Source of the DNA: Phanerodontia chrysosporium
Taxonomy: Eukaryota > Basidiomycota > Agaricomycetes > Polyporales > Phanerochaetaceae
DNA: 64,000 nt
Reading direction: 5' to 3'
NCBI GenBank assembly: GCA_001910725.1
Contig: MJGA01000005.1
Coordinates: 496,001 to 560,000 of the forward strand
Under the pieces are notes generated by a model. That model searched no databases and was not told the DNA's origin. It saw only the letters and a program-made list of their open reading frames with translations. Positions 36,157-47,654 of the stretch are shown here, one piece after another (within the stretch, counting starts at the first letter, position 1; every line of letters starts with the position of its first letter). Position numbers and translations under genes: made by a program.

Positions 36157-36168
36157 GGTTATGAGCCC
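36157..36168 (+). promoter_or_regulatory. Primer-binding site matching the tRNA(iMet) anticodon loop
   Basis: GGTTATGAGCCC abuts the LTR end. It is complementary to the anticodon region (GGGCUCAUAACC) of initiator tRNA-Met rather than to a tRNA 3' end. Drosophila copia uses a half-tRNA primer of this sort, which supports the Copia assignment. Confidence 0.8.
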
Positions 36169-36791
36169 CGAGGGGCCGTAGCTCTCTCGACTCTGTTTCT
36201 CGTTGCTCCGGCGGACCACCCGCGCTTACCCGTTGATCGTTTGATTGGGCGTCTCTACGCCGTTTGGCTGTCTAGCCGTTGGTGTGTCTACACCGTTGGG
36301 TTTCTACCTGTTGTTATCTCCGAGGCGCCGGCGGGATGATGCGCCGAAGGCGCACGCGCACTTGGGCGGATGCCCCAAGATGGCAGGTATCGGGACTCGG
36401 TAATTACGCCCTCTGGGGCACGGCCATTGGCTCGAGTAGCACATTTCATCCTGGCTCACAAATGTTTGATATTCCCTTAATAATCCTTTCTCGTTCTAGT
36501 TATCCGCCTTTTTCACTTTGGTTTCAGAAACCGGTATACTCTCTTTAGTAGTGCTCGGGTACTATTATTTACAGTATAAGTACATGTCGAAAATAGCTAG
36601 AAAATTATCAGTCGTTTTCCCCCTTCACTCCTGCGTGAAACTACAACACTACCCGTGTTCGCGTGTCTACGCGGTTGCTGTTGGTTGGCGTATCTACGCC
36701 GTTGCGTTTCTACGCGTGTCGTTTGGGCTGTCGAGCCGTGGGCGTGTCTACGCCGTTTGCTTAGTCATCGACTTTGTGGCGCTTACCAGAT

Positions 36792-37786
36792 ATGGAAGGT
36801 CGTGAGAGCAGCAGTTTCAGCAGCGGGTCGTCGCGTTTCGAGCCGCTGCACGAGTCCAACTGGTACGCTTGGAAGTACCGTATGGAGATGCAGCTGTTTC
36901 GAAAGGATTTGTGGGGCATTGTGTCAGGCAGTGAGCCGAGACCGGCATCAGGTGCGAGAGCGCAGGCTGCTTGGGACAAGCCCGCGAAGCTTGCCGCAGC
37001 GGAGATCGCCTTGCATGTGTCGGACAGCCAGTTGCCGCTGATCCGGAAGACATCGGACCCCAGGGAGATGTGGCGGATTCTCCGGGAGACTCACGAGAAC
37101 GCCGGTCACGCACACGGACACCTCTGCCCACACAGTCTCTACGAGACACGGACCCATATGAACAGTAGATACCAACGGACCACATAATTCCCTGTATTGT
37201 AGATAGTACACTGCGTCTTGGCGCTTAGCTCGCCTGCTCACGCAGTATAAATATAAAGAATATCTCTCTCTCTCTCTCTCACGAGAACGCCGGCTGGGCG
37301 AATCGGATGGCGCTGATGCGCCAGTTTCTGTTGCTCCGGAAAGACGCCGAGGTTTCCATGCAGGAGCACCTGAATACATTTCAGGAATATTATCAGGCGC
37401 TCGTCGACGTGAAGGTCGACATCCCGGACATGCTCAGGGTCACGGCACTTTTGGCAAGTCTGCCGCCAGACTACGAAAATATCGTTACCGCTATTGAGTC
37501 GTACATCGAGGACACTACTACCGACGAGCAGGGGGAGCGCAAGTTGACACCGAATTTCGACTACGTCGCGCGCCGCCTGCTAAATGAGGAAAAGCGCCGA
37601 AAGCTTTTGCAGGACGGCATCGGGAGGTCCGAAGCCGCGTACACCGCCAAGCTCAAGCGCCGTCAGCGTCGCGAGGACGTGACCTGCTTCGAATGCAAGG
37701 AAAAGGGTCATTACCGCAGTGAGTGCCCGAAGGCGCAGTCGGACAAGGGGGAGCACGCCGACGTCGCGCAGGAGTTCGGTTTCTGA
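36792..37786 (+). pseudogene. gag: Copia-type gag, interrupted by a 188-bp insertion
   Basis: The first part runs from ATG at 36792 (MEGRESSSFSSGSSRFEPLH) with the Copia gag hallmark NWYAWKYRMEMQL. It reads to the duplicated site at 37091-37105, where an insertion brings an early stop at about 37185. The second part resumes exactly after the insertion and continues through LRVTALLASLPPDYENIV to a CCHC knuckle CFECKEKGHYRSEC and a stop at 37784-37786. Removing the insertion would restore frame, so the gag was intact before it. Gag forms the virus-like particle that packages element RNA. Confidence 0.8.
37106..37293. mobile_element. 188-bp insertion with 15-bp target duplication and a (TC)n end
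   Basis: The 15-bp sequence TCACGAGAACGCCGG occurs at 37091-37105 and again at 37279-37293, bracketing foreign sequence inside gag. The insert ends in a TC microsatellite at about 37261-37280, preceded by AGTATAAATATAAAG. A long target duplication next to a simple-sequence tail is typical of LINE-driven retroposition, so a SINE-like element is the best guess. I find no clear A and B boxes. Confidence 0.6.
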
Positions 37787-37810
37787 TGCCATTTTTGGCA
37801 TGTCCGCGTC

Positions 37811-37819
37811 GAGGGGGAG
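37811..37819 (+). promoter_or_regulatory. Polypurine tract of the gag-only element
   Basis: GAGGGGGAG directly precedes the TGTTG start of the 3' LTR, the normal place of plus-strand priming. Confidence 0.8.
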
Positions 37820-38078
37820 TGTTGATTTTCGGGTGCGACGCGCGACATGCGCCCCGCGCTGAGTCAGCGCGCGAGCGGTCGAACGGTGCCGCCGTCGACG
37901 AGACCGTCCCCGTTATGTCATTGCTGACTAACGGCGGAATATCTTTCGCTTTTTATTCGATTTTCTCAGAATTTTCTAGTAGTAAATACATGTATATAAG
38001 GAGGGCCACAGGGCCCGCAGCGTGGAGAATTGAATCGCGTCGAGCCAGTTACCTGCGCCCGAACCCTAAATTCTAACA
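37820..38078 (+). repeat. 3' LTR of the gag-only element
   Basis: The intact 259-bp LTR starts TGTTGATTTTCGG and ends TTCTAACA. It matches the 5' LTR apart from the MITE inserted there. Confidence 0.9.
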
Positions 38079-38292
38079 TCTCCTTAGTGAGAGAACCGGG
38101 AGGACGACGTGGCGAGCCAGCTTCCATCACGTCGTCGCGCGCTTGATGCAGCCCAAGGCAGGTGTTGCGTCTGGGGAGTCTGTCACACCGTGGGTCCATG
38201 ATACCTGCTCATGAAGCTGAAGCTTGGAGCTTGGGGGTGGTGGTCGCGATGAGATGGTGCGGGTTCCGGGGGAGGTGGGCCTACGGGCGTTT

Positions 38293-38385
38293 CCCGGGCG
38301 CCCGGGGCCGGGCATCAGCCGGGTGGGGACTCCGCCCATAATCGAAAAAAATCCGGACCAGACCATTGATTTGCAAACGGCTGTA
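38293..38385 (-). repeat. 93-bp dispersed repeat, copy 2 (inverted)
   Basis: This is the inverted copy of 34936-35028. The two copies flank the gag-only element at unequal distances and lie outside its target duplication, so they are not part of it. Confidence 0.75.
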
Positions 38386-39455
38386 GGCAGAGGTGGGGAG
38401 CTCGAACCTGACTGGCTGAGGACTGTGCCAGGAGGTCAGCTGATGAGGCTTGGCACGGCCTATTCTCTCGGCGCCATCTAGTATAGCAGTCGCACGACAA
38501 TAATTTGACACTTTTCTTAGCGTAAAAAGTGTAGAAAAGAGGAATGGGACGAGAATTGGGGAAAAGTTGGCTTTTGAGGATGGAAAGAGGCCGGCGATTT
38601 CCGATCCTAAGATATGATAACATATGCTGCCTATTCTCGGCCATAACGGCCGAAAATTGAGACCATCTTATCACACGTGAAACAGCCCGATCTAGCTATT
38701 TTCGACGAAAAAAGCTACATTCTTCGCTAGCCCGTGCCCCCTTTGATTAGCCCACCTTTTTCTGATGGAAACAGCTCGCTCCTTTCGCAAGCTTGTTACC
38801 ACAATACAAAGCAAGCTTATCTCTATTGTTATAGTGTTACTTATCTCAAAGCCTTTTGCTTGTGAGAGGGCTAACCTCCTTACAAACCTATTTACCCCGT
38901 GGCGAGGTCACCTATTTTTCGGCCACAAAGGACACATGGCCCGCCGGCCGGTGACCGTGGACCCGCAGCTACAGGCCGGCGAGTCCGCTCCCCGCCGGCA
39001 TTATCGTGCCGCGCTCGCCGGGCGTTGCCGATGTCAGCCCATGCCCGCCGCCCGCCGCCCGCCGCCCTCTCATCCCGTTTTGGATTTCAGCCCCTTCGGC
39101 ATTTCAGCCCAAGGCTATGCCGGGCGCTTCTTCGCACGCGTCCCCTCCGAGCCGGTGCCCTTGTGGCGTGCCGACGTCGGATCAGCAACGAGAGTATCGA
39201 GGCTGCATCACCCTGCACAATAGTGAGATCGCGTGCGTATCATAATAGCGATAGAACAATTCTTATAAGGACGAGCAAAGCCTACAAACTAGCGACGGGG
39301 TATGTATCGAAGAGTAGGAAGCCGCTGGCACGAATAGCAATTGAGTCCAAGCAAGATGATCAAGCAAAACAAACGTTTACGACAAGCTAGATAGACAACG
39401 AAAAAACGTACTTCTGGAAATAGTGGCTCGACAGATGCAAACCACGTGTAACGAA
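38386..39455. other. Unassigned sequence with a small TCAGCCC motif cluster
   Basis: No gene is supported. AT-rich until about 38.9 kb, then GC-rich. At 39030-39112 the motif [GT]TCAGCCC occurs three times (GATGTCAGCCC, ATTTCAGCCC twice), a motif also clustered at 56.59-56.77 kb. Confidence 0.35.
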
Positions 39456-40880
39456 CTATTTCAGTAGCTTGGGCGCGATGGCGATGTGCTTGACGTCCTC
39501 GCGTCCGTAGTATGGCGCAGTACGGTCGCAAACGCACACTTGCACGTGCCAACCTGGGTCTGGGTGTGACGAGCTAGGGTGCCCTCCTCGATGCCATGTC
39601 GAGCTGCAGGAAGATTAGGCACTGTGAATCTGGATATACAGTATGCAACTCACGTTATGACCACCCCATAACGTCCCGCCTTGCGCGCGCTGCGGGCGAC
39701 GTCCGAGTTCTGGACAATGTCGCGGATCCGCTCACGAAGGTCGGGTTGCCCCGAATACCAACGGGGGTCGCGGAAGACCACGCCGAAGCCTGTACTATAC
39801 GGCAGTGTTGGTGAATGACGAAGTGAAGCTAGCATGAGTACTCACGGCGTGCCTAGCACGTTCTCGGCGTGGTACAGACGGTGAATGGCTGCCTTGCGCC
39901 TCAAATCAACCGTTGACTCTTTCGAGCGTGCGTTGCTTGGAGTACCACGCATGCCATTCATGAGAGCACAGCAATCTCGTTGGAGAATCGGCGTCAGCCT
40001 AGTCCGAGTTGCACACGCGTTGTCGAGCTCGTACCTGTTTGCGCAACGAGAGAGGGCGGTCAACGAGACCGTGGGGTCTGACGGTCGAGTGGACGGGCCA
40101 AGGGGTAATGGAAGACGAGTGTGCACGCGGTCTTGTTCTTCTCCTCGTCTGGAAGCAGGTCGCGGTGTGTGAGGCGATGGAGGAGAGGGGCAGGGCCTGG
40201 AGACACCCCAAGGCAGACCGGCCTGAATTGACACTCACCGTGATGGAGCACCACTTGTGCGCCGTTGCACTCTCTCTGATCGTTCACCGAGGCCTGTAGG
40301 TTCTTTCTTGAAGTCTGCAGCTTGCACAGACCAGTCGAGGGTTTGAGGTGGCAACTGAAGTGAGAACAAGCCTTGGGGCAGTAAGTAACACTCACCAAGC
40401 AGCCCAGAGCCCTCTCTATCGCTTCCTAGCACCTCTTTCCAGCCGGGTATTGGTTACAGACCGGTCCTTGGGTCCTTCTCCGAGCAAAGGTGTGGTGTGA
40501 GGGGACGAGAAAATGAGGGAAGCAAGATAGAGGCAGCGCGAGAGCGGCGCCCAACCGAGCGCCGAGCTGCAAGAGGGTGAGTGTGACTATTGAATGAGCC
40601 TCTGTGTCACGAAAAGTCCGTCAAATAGTCAACGGTTGACTGTTTGTAACCGTTTCGCGAGTGCCGGCGAGGCCAGTTCGCCGTGGCGGCCAGTGTTTGT
40701 CTCTCAGGGATTGCCCATAGCCGCGACCTACCGGCCGTGTTCGCACGCGCAATAGACATTCCGTTCGGATCATTGTAGTATGGACTCAGTGTCTCGTCGT
40801 TCGCATCGCCCACTGACTCTTCTTCAAAGGGTAGCCGCTCGACAAGATCGTCACGTCTCGTGAGACGCGCGAACGGTGAA
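39456..40880 (-). CDS. Unknown spliced gene
   Basis: The last three exons are convincing. A stretch down to 39845 ends RRKAAIHRLYHAENVLGTP. It is spliced in phase to about 39655-39790 (GFGVVFRDPRWYSGQPDLRERIRDIVQ), then to about 39456-39610 (HPDPGWHVQVCVCDRTAPYYG ... IAIAPKLLK, stop at 39456-39458). Likely earlier exons lie at about 40330-40230 (LPPQTLDWSVQAADFKKEP) and 40870-40730 (RRDDLVERLPFEEESVGDANDE). I could not find the start codon. No domain is recognised. It lies next to the JmjC and transposase genes in the same orientation and may belong to the same mobile unit. Confidence 0.45.
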
Positions 40881-41282
40881 CGAAGTGAGGCACGCGTCCG
40901 ATACTTTCACGGTGAGGAATCGTTCACGCTGGGCGGCTTGTGTCTCTTATGCTGTGCCTGTCCAGGCATCAATCAGTGTGATACACTGGAGAGGATCGCG
41001 TGTTCGCTCACCTGCAACTACGCTTTATAGTATATTTACACTTGACGCCCACGTACTTTCCCATGTATGACGAATGAAATGCGCGTACCCAACACCAATG
41101 GACGATATGGATGGGAGGTAGGTAGGGGCTGTCGCAATACCGGAGCCGGTCAAATCGTGATCTTATTACAGTCGGCCCAATAGACTAAGCTTGGCTGTCC
41201 GGAAGCTACGACAAGTTCAGGCAGACGATCCGACGGTAGGAGCGACGGTAAAAACATGACATGATATTGCGGGGGGAAATTG

Positions 41283-44200
41283 TTACCGCCTGTGCATGAC
41301 AAAATCGCGCAGACTGGCCGGAAGGCATACCGTTTCTGTTCCAGGTTCATACCATGGCAGCTCGTCATCGAAGGTCGGCGCTTCGTTCTTACCGATCTTG
41401 AGTTTCGACCACGAAAGGTTGTTCGCTTTCATGATCTCTTTGATCAGAGCCTGCGCGATGGAAACCTCCTGCTCGGTCTGCGCATGACGAGGGGTAGGTT
41501 CCTCAGTATCCGACTTGACGTGGTCTGCAAGGCAGAACTCGTCTCTCTGCAGAAGCATCCTTGCCAGAGAGACGAACGCCCGCTTGTTCACTGAGAGTTG
41601 TCAATGAAAGCGCACACGACAGTGTTGCCAAGAAAGCTTACTTGTTACCTGTCCCCCGAAGGCCTTGGCGATTGCGATGCGGGAGAACACTCGGACCATC
41701 GAGTCGTGATACGCGTTGGTGCCGTCCCCCCTCAGTCGATGGGTACAGAGCCGGCTCCATGCCGTCAGGTGTAGAGCGTCCTCGAGTACGAAGTGGCCGC
41801 CTACTGTAATCGCGTTCTCAGGAGTGTATACCTGATGGAATAGGCCCGGAGGCTGGATGCTATGAGATAGTTTGCAGATGATCAGCCCATGCTCGGTAGA
41901 TAAGGATGGTGCACGCACGCGAGCATTCCTGGCTCAAGTTTGATGACATACACCGTCGCAAGGCCGGGCAGTTTGATAGGTGCTACAAGATAATCGTTGG
42001 ATGTCGATGCTATCTTTTTGTAGCGTTCAAAAGCCACAGCAACTATAGCGCTTTGCTTGTGACGAAGCCTGGTACTAGTCTTGCCCGCGCGAAAGCCTGA
42101 ATCCGCCATATGCAAGATCGCCCAGTACTTCGATCCGTGCGTGACAGAGATCCATGTGCACAGACCGGATCCGTCGACATGAGGATATGTGTAATACCCT
42201 CCACCGGTTATGAGCGACCAGAGTCTGTACTTGTGCAGATCCGCCTGGACATTCTCAAGTTGTAGTACATGACCTGTCAAGTCCAACGCCTGGACATCGC
42301 AGGCCAATAATCTGTGGGACTCAGCGAACGTCATCCTCAAGTCTGAAAGTAATACTCACCTGATGGGCTCTGGTGTGAGTGGCTGCGAGATCGGTAGGTC
42401 GAGCAAGTTGACGGGATCGTCCCCAGATTCCGCAAGAGTTTTGAACTCAGATAGAGGGCCCTCTTGGGTGAATGATACCGTGGGATCGTGGCGACGTTTG
42501 AGTCGCAAGGATGATGCTGTTGTCATGATACTGTATGAGATCGCATTTCGTCTAGCAGGCCAATGACTCACATTGCCATTCGAACACGCCACCGAGCGAG
42601 GGGCGATCGCTCAGAATATCGCAGCCAGACAACGTAGCGAACGTTTCAGAAGACCAATTTAATCGCCGGAGAGCCGGCCTTTCCCAACCCTTGTAGACGA
42701 CCATCTGCCCTATTCGGAGGTGTTCTTTGGCCTGCAGAGCCAAAGTGCGATGTACGTTGACATCGTCGAGGTCCATTCCGGTGCAGTCTATGACGTGTAC
42801 CGCGCTACAAAGCGGATGTAAAGCGACGTTGTTATGAACTGGTGGCCCAGTAGCATCCACCCCTGCAGCCATGAGTCGCACCATAGATCCGTCGGGGTCC
42901 TGATACAATGAAGCCTCTTCAGCATCTGACGTGTACCACATAGGGCAATGGTACGCACCGACCCGTCGCGCATGTAAGTGGGTAACGAAGTTACATCCCC
43001 GTTTGCCCAAACCACCTCATGGCCCTCTTGCAAGTCGTCGGAATCTGGCGGAGACGTCAGAGGGCTAGATGCGAAATCTCTGAAGGGAGACTGTGGCCGG
43101 CCCTCCGTCCGATCCTCCGGCTGATGAAAGTTGAGGGGTTGTACCGCCAGAAAGTCCGTGCGGGGTATGGACGATGGTGTAGCCGGGCTGTTGGGGCGCA
43201 GGTCAATCGGACCCGCTCCTGCAGGAGGGTCATTCTGTTCTCGGGCGTCGGGTTGCAGGTCGCTGTGAAGGCCGGATTCATACGGTGTTTGGGATGAGTC
43301 GGTGACTGCGCTGTTGTTGAGAGGAGATTGGCGGTCGGCATGCATAGAAGGCAGGAGAGATGGTGACTGATGAACAGTCGGGGGCTTCGGACCCGGGATA
43401 CCTGCTTGAAACACGTGGTATGCAAAGGATAGCTCTGTCTCCCCTGGAGGTAAGTTCGAAGGGGAAGTATGAATGATTGGGGCGGTGGACGAAGTTGCGA
43501 AAGGTGCCTGGTGGTAGAGTCTCTCGTTGATAACCTGTGGCGGAGCACAGGGATGTATTTCCTACGACAAAGCCGGTTATTTCCAGTTGCACGAAGATAA
43601 CAACACAGAACATACCCGGTTCGAGAGACCACTCGACAAGACGCTGCTTAACCAATCGCCGGACCAAAAAGGATAGATGAGGGCGGCCAGCCCCTTCTCT
43701 GACATGCGCCCATGAGACACGAGCTCATTCTTATCTGGTATAACGAGGTGCTTTCTCATCTCGGATATCGCAGAGTCAATTGCTCCGGAGATGTCATGCG
43801 CATCGGCTGACCCACCCGCTATGTCGTTCAGGCGCTGCTGGAGTTGTTGTCGCAAATCCGCGAGGGTGGTACTACTCCATTCCCTCCGCCACCTGTCCAT
43901 GCCGCCCTGGTACTTCCCGTACGATAAACAGTGGGTTTGAGTTCGATATCCCAGCTTGAGATCTTGAAGGAAAGGATGCGATATCCCAAGATCCCTTCTG
44001 TAGGGTGCACGCCAATGATCCCAACCGGTAGGAACACGGACTTGGACAGTAGTCGGAGTAACCCAGATGTCGCCTGGTTCGCCTATTGATAGGCACGTGT
44101 CTGGGATTGCACTAGGCCCAATGAACAATATTGTCCACAGCTTCCACCTCTTCTTCGACGTTTGATCGTCGGTAGAGGGAGTGTTCTGCCCGGGCGAATC

Positions 44201-44329
44201 GGCTGGAGAGCGAGCAATATATATCGGCGGCAGGGTTTGAATCTGTGCGTTGCTTAACTCTACTTGCGCAGGCAGCCATAGTGCATTTGTACATCCCCAC
44301 TGAGTTGCGTCACGGAGGTCTGTGCACAT
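41283..44329 (-). CDS. JmjC-domain 2-oxoglutarate/Fe(II) dioxygenase-like protein
   Basis: The gene is multi-exon. From ATG at 44329 (MCTDLRDATQWGCTNALWL) an N-terminal domain runs to about 43620 (GDIWVTPTTVQVR, LGISHPFLQDLKLGY). A Pro/Ser-rich part covers about 43.5-43.0 kb. Then come VIDCTGMDLDDVNVHRTLALQ with VVYKGW (about 42.8-42.6 kb) and DPVNLLDLP (about 42.4 kb). The JmjC core at about 42.2 kb reads YTYPHVDGSGLCTWISVTHG with the HxD iron ligands and K of HGSKYW, and the distal His appears in QPPGLFHQVYTPENAITVGGHF (about 41.85 kb). Stop is at 41283-41285. JmjC enzymes hydroxylate or demethylate proteins, often histones. It starts about 420 bp downstream of a transposase gene, same strand. 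Exact exon limits are not all fixed. Confidence 0.65.
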
Positions 44330-47300
44330 CAGCACTCGCAAACATCGTATGCACGAGCAGCCTCACAGGTGCAGTCATCGCTACACTCCTTCACGTCGTT
44401 CCGCGTGACCTGAATCTTTGAGCCCTGTAGTGGAAAGTTTTAATCAGTTTTACACCCTCAAATGTCACAGCGCACGGGCCCTTACGCGCACTGGAGCCAT
44501 GTGAGGCAATGACAAATTCGTGCGGTGCTTGTGACGAAAGCAAACTTTGCAGGCGCCCGAACGGGACTGACATCGGCCTTGGCCGACCCGCGGGCTGACA
44601 TGGTTAGACGCTTATGTGGACAATTCTCTCGGAGGGCTGCAAGGGCAAACCTTGCACGGTCTGACAAGTGTCTTTTTCCACTAATAACTCGAACTATAAT
44701 ACATTTTAGGACGAGTCTAATCCTGTATAATAGTCAGATTGCGTTTTCAAGGGACTGAGGGAAATCTTACACGTAGTAAGGGTAGCACGACACATAGATT
44801 ACTTGAAATTTCCCATCGAGCGTAGTGCCCTATAATCCATGTCATTTGAACCTCTTCAAGCTCCTCTTGCAAGGCCGTAGAGTATAACCTGGCCCCAAAA
44901 TCCGCATACGGGCGGAATGGATCGATAGTGCCCGGCGGTGCTTCCATCTGGCGTTGCACGGCTAGTTTCACGGACCCGAGATGGTCATATATGTACTTGA
45001 TGCTTCCGACGCTGTATAGGTCCGAGACGACCCGTCCGCCAGCCCAGTATACTACCAGACTATTCCCGAGGTGTGTCGATGATCGACTGTAAACTGAGCC
45101 TGCATGCGTGGCGTTTGCCCGAAGTACTACCTTATGTTGTGAAATTAAGCAGGAGAGGCCGGAAGGAGTTTCGACCGGGCGTCTTTTCGACGTCTCAGTG
45201 TCCTCAAGGATAGTTGATCCCGAGAACCGAGCGTCGAAAGCTTTGTCGAAGATGCGTTTGCACTCCCGTATCATCGGTGGAGCATCGGAACGACCTAGCC
45301 ACCGCTTGAGCTTACTAGCCGCCACGAAAGACTTCGTAATCGAAGCTTCCATCTGCCCTGATATAGATTTCATCAATTTTAACTACCGGACGTAGGATAT
45401 TATGGTCTTACCGATTCTATGGTTGCTCGGTAAGTTTTGGAGGACACCAACCAAACGCTCAAAAGGGAAGCACCACCATGATCGTATTGGCCCGTAAGCC
45501 AGCAAGAAGTCGTATATGTGGAAAGCAACATGTTCGTTCGTTCGGGGCTCGACATGAGGATATAGGCGGTGGAGTTGAGAGACATATTGTTTCATGTACT
45601 TGAGGTACGCATCTGCTCTGCGTGGCGTTGTATGATGCGTTCCCGCGACCAGCACAGCCGAAACGAGGGTCATGGTATGATCCAGAATTTCTCGGCAGTG
45701 AGCCCGAGAGTCACACAGACCTTCACCCCACAGACTGACGAGTGCGATGGGAAGGACGATGGTGAAGAAGGTCCGCCATTCGTCGGCCTTCAAGCTACCG
45801 GCACCTTTGGTTCCAAACAGTATGCTCAGGTCGGAAGGCAAGGAGCGGAGCCAAGAGGGTCTAACCAAATCGCGTATCACCCTCCTGATGCGTAATATGA
45901 CAGCGTCGTCAACCACTGATTTATTGGAAGCCGACGTAGGACTGGACAAAGGTCGATTGCGGCGCCAGTCAACCAACGCAGCCGCATAGTCCCTCCTCTG
46001 TCCTTTGGTGCCATTGGGACAGCAAGACAAGTCTTTGCACATGAACTCTAACGCCTTGAGATTTTTCTTGGTGAGACGCGTCCGCAAGTCATTGAAGGCC
46101 ATAGCCTGTTCATTCGGTGCGGCATTGATGGGCTCTAACAGCATCTTCTGAATCTGTCGAACGTTCTTGACGACATTCGCGCCCCAGCTCTGGGAGTCCT
46201 CAGGAGTAATCTGCTTGAATTGCCAGGTGAACGCTGCCTCGTCGGTCCCAGAACTTCCAGCGTTGGATAGAGAAAGATTCATGGCCTTTCGACAATGCAT
46301 CTTAATCAGACCCTCGTATAAACAGTGCATAGCATCAACGACGAGCATGCGAGTAGGATCCCAGTAAGGTAGCCTCCATAACTCGGACCACCTCACCCCA
46401 TGTTCTTGGAAGATATCTTTCCTTTCTGACACCGATTCTGCATCTCGCCACCTTTCAGCCCAATATCGTAGGTGTGATGGATCTCGCCGCTGCCAGGCTT
46501 CGTAATCTGATCTATGCAGATTGTTTTTGCGGCCATTCAGGTCGCAAATACTGCAAAACCAGTTCGCGCTGTGACCAGCAAGCGCGGCAGCCTTTCTGCC
46601 AGCAGGTAAGTCGAAAACTCCGACAGCGATAGCTGATCTTGTGGTCCGGCCACGCTGATACCTGGCGGTCCTCGTGAGATACACCCCATCATTCCAACTC
46701 TTGGTCATATCGGAAATCAGAGGTCGAAGATAATGATTTAGCTTCTCAAGCTTAGGCTCCTCAGGTCCAGGTACCACACCTGCGAGGTACATATTTTCAG
46801 GCTTGTAGCGAATCTCCGGTGGCAAGTTTAGGCAGGCCATGGCTATGATGCCTAATGTGGTGCTCGCGTTGTGTAGGCTCTTCCCCTCCGCAGAAAAGAA
46901 GTCGACAAATAGCGCAAAAGCGTACCGGCCTTTGCTGTCGGGGCGATCAAGAAAGAGGAGCTTCTGATCACGGTCGAGATAGAAATCTTTCAGGAACGCG
47001 GCCTCGAATACACTGCTTGTATGAAGTGGAGACTGGCCTCTTGTCTTCATGAAATTGTCGCAAGTTTCGTCCATCGCACTTTCAAGATTTTTGTCGGATA
47101 AGAGGCCGGCAAGATAATCATGGAAGTGGTGATACACGAATGGTTTCAGGGGGGTAGCCTTCGAAACAGCTGTTCCCATCACACCAAGCAGTTGTGCGCC
47201 ACATATCCCATGGCCTGGTTGAGAGATAGCTGTACATTGTTCGGGATATATTGGCTCGAGTGACCCTGGATGGAATGAAGGCTCGTATATGTAGTGACAC

Positions 47301-47654
47301 TCGGGGCATGCAGCGTAAACTGTTGTTCGGCCCTCCAATCTGAAGCTTTCCAAGGCGTGCCTCACATTTCTGGGAAGCTGTCCGAGCATTTGCTCTCGGC
47401 GAGCATCGATCTCGTCCTTCGTATCACGGGCGACAAGAACAGCAACCATTGACACTAGAGTAATGATAGCGTCCCCGACCACAGTACCCAGACCGGATAT
47501 CACGGTGCATATGACTCCTATAAACATTGCGACCTGAGCGACTGGGGACAAAGAGTCTACTGGCGGCTGATAGTGGTGAGCTATAGCGGTCGGGGAAGTC
47601 AGTGAATATCACTTCAAGTACGAGGGAAGCAGCGTACCCGTATCGTAAACCGTG

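Larger units (their letters stand above)
35475..38078 (+). mobile_element. Gag-only Copia-type LTR retrotransposon (TR-GAG-like), non-autonomous
   Basis: The element has two LTRs of 259 bp (after removing an insertion in the first), flanked by a 5-bp target duplication TCTCC at 35470-35474 and 38079-38083. The LTRs begin TGTTG and end AACA and look identical by eye, so insertion was recent. A primer site directly follows the 5' LTR, and a polypurine tract precedes the 3' LTR. The only coding region is a gag with a CCHC zinc knuckle; there is no protease, integrase, reverse transcriptase or RNase H. It must rely on a partner element. Two further elements are nested in it. In plants such gag-only elements are known as TR-GAG. 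Confidence 0.85.

Noticed and set aside
37261..37280. The TC microsatellite as an independent feature
   Set aside because: It is the end of the 188-bp insertion and is explained by it.
41283..44329. TET/JBP-type DNA dioxygenase
   Set aside because: Fungal TET/JBP genes travel with KDZ transposons, so I considered it. The core here (PHVDGSG...THGSKYW and FHQVYTP) reads as JmjC, and the neighbouring transposase reads as Tnp2 rather than KDZ.
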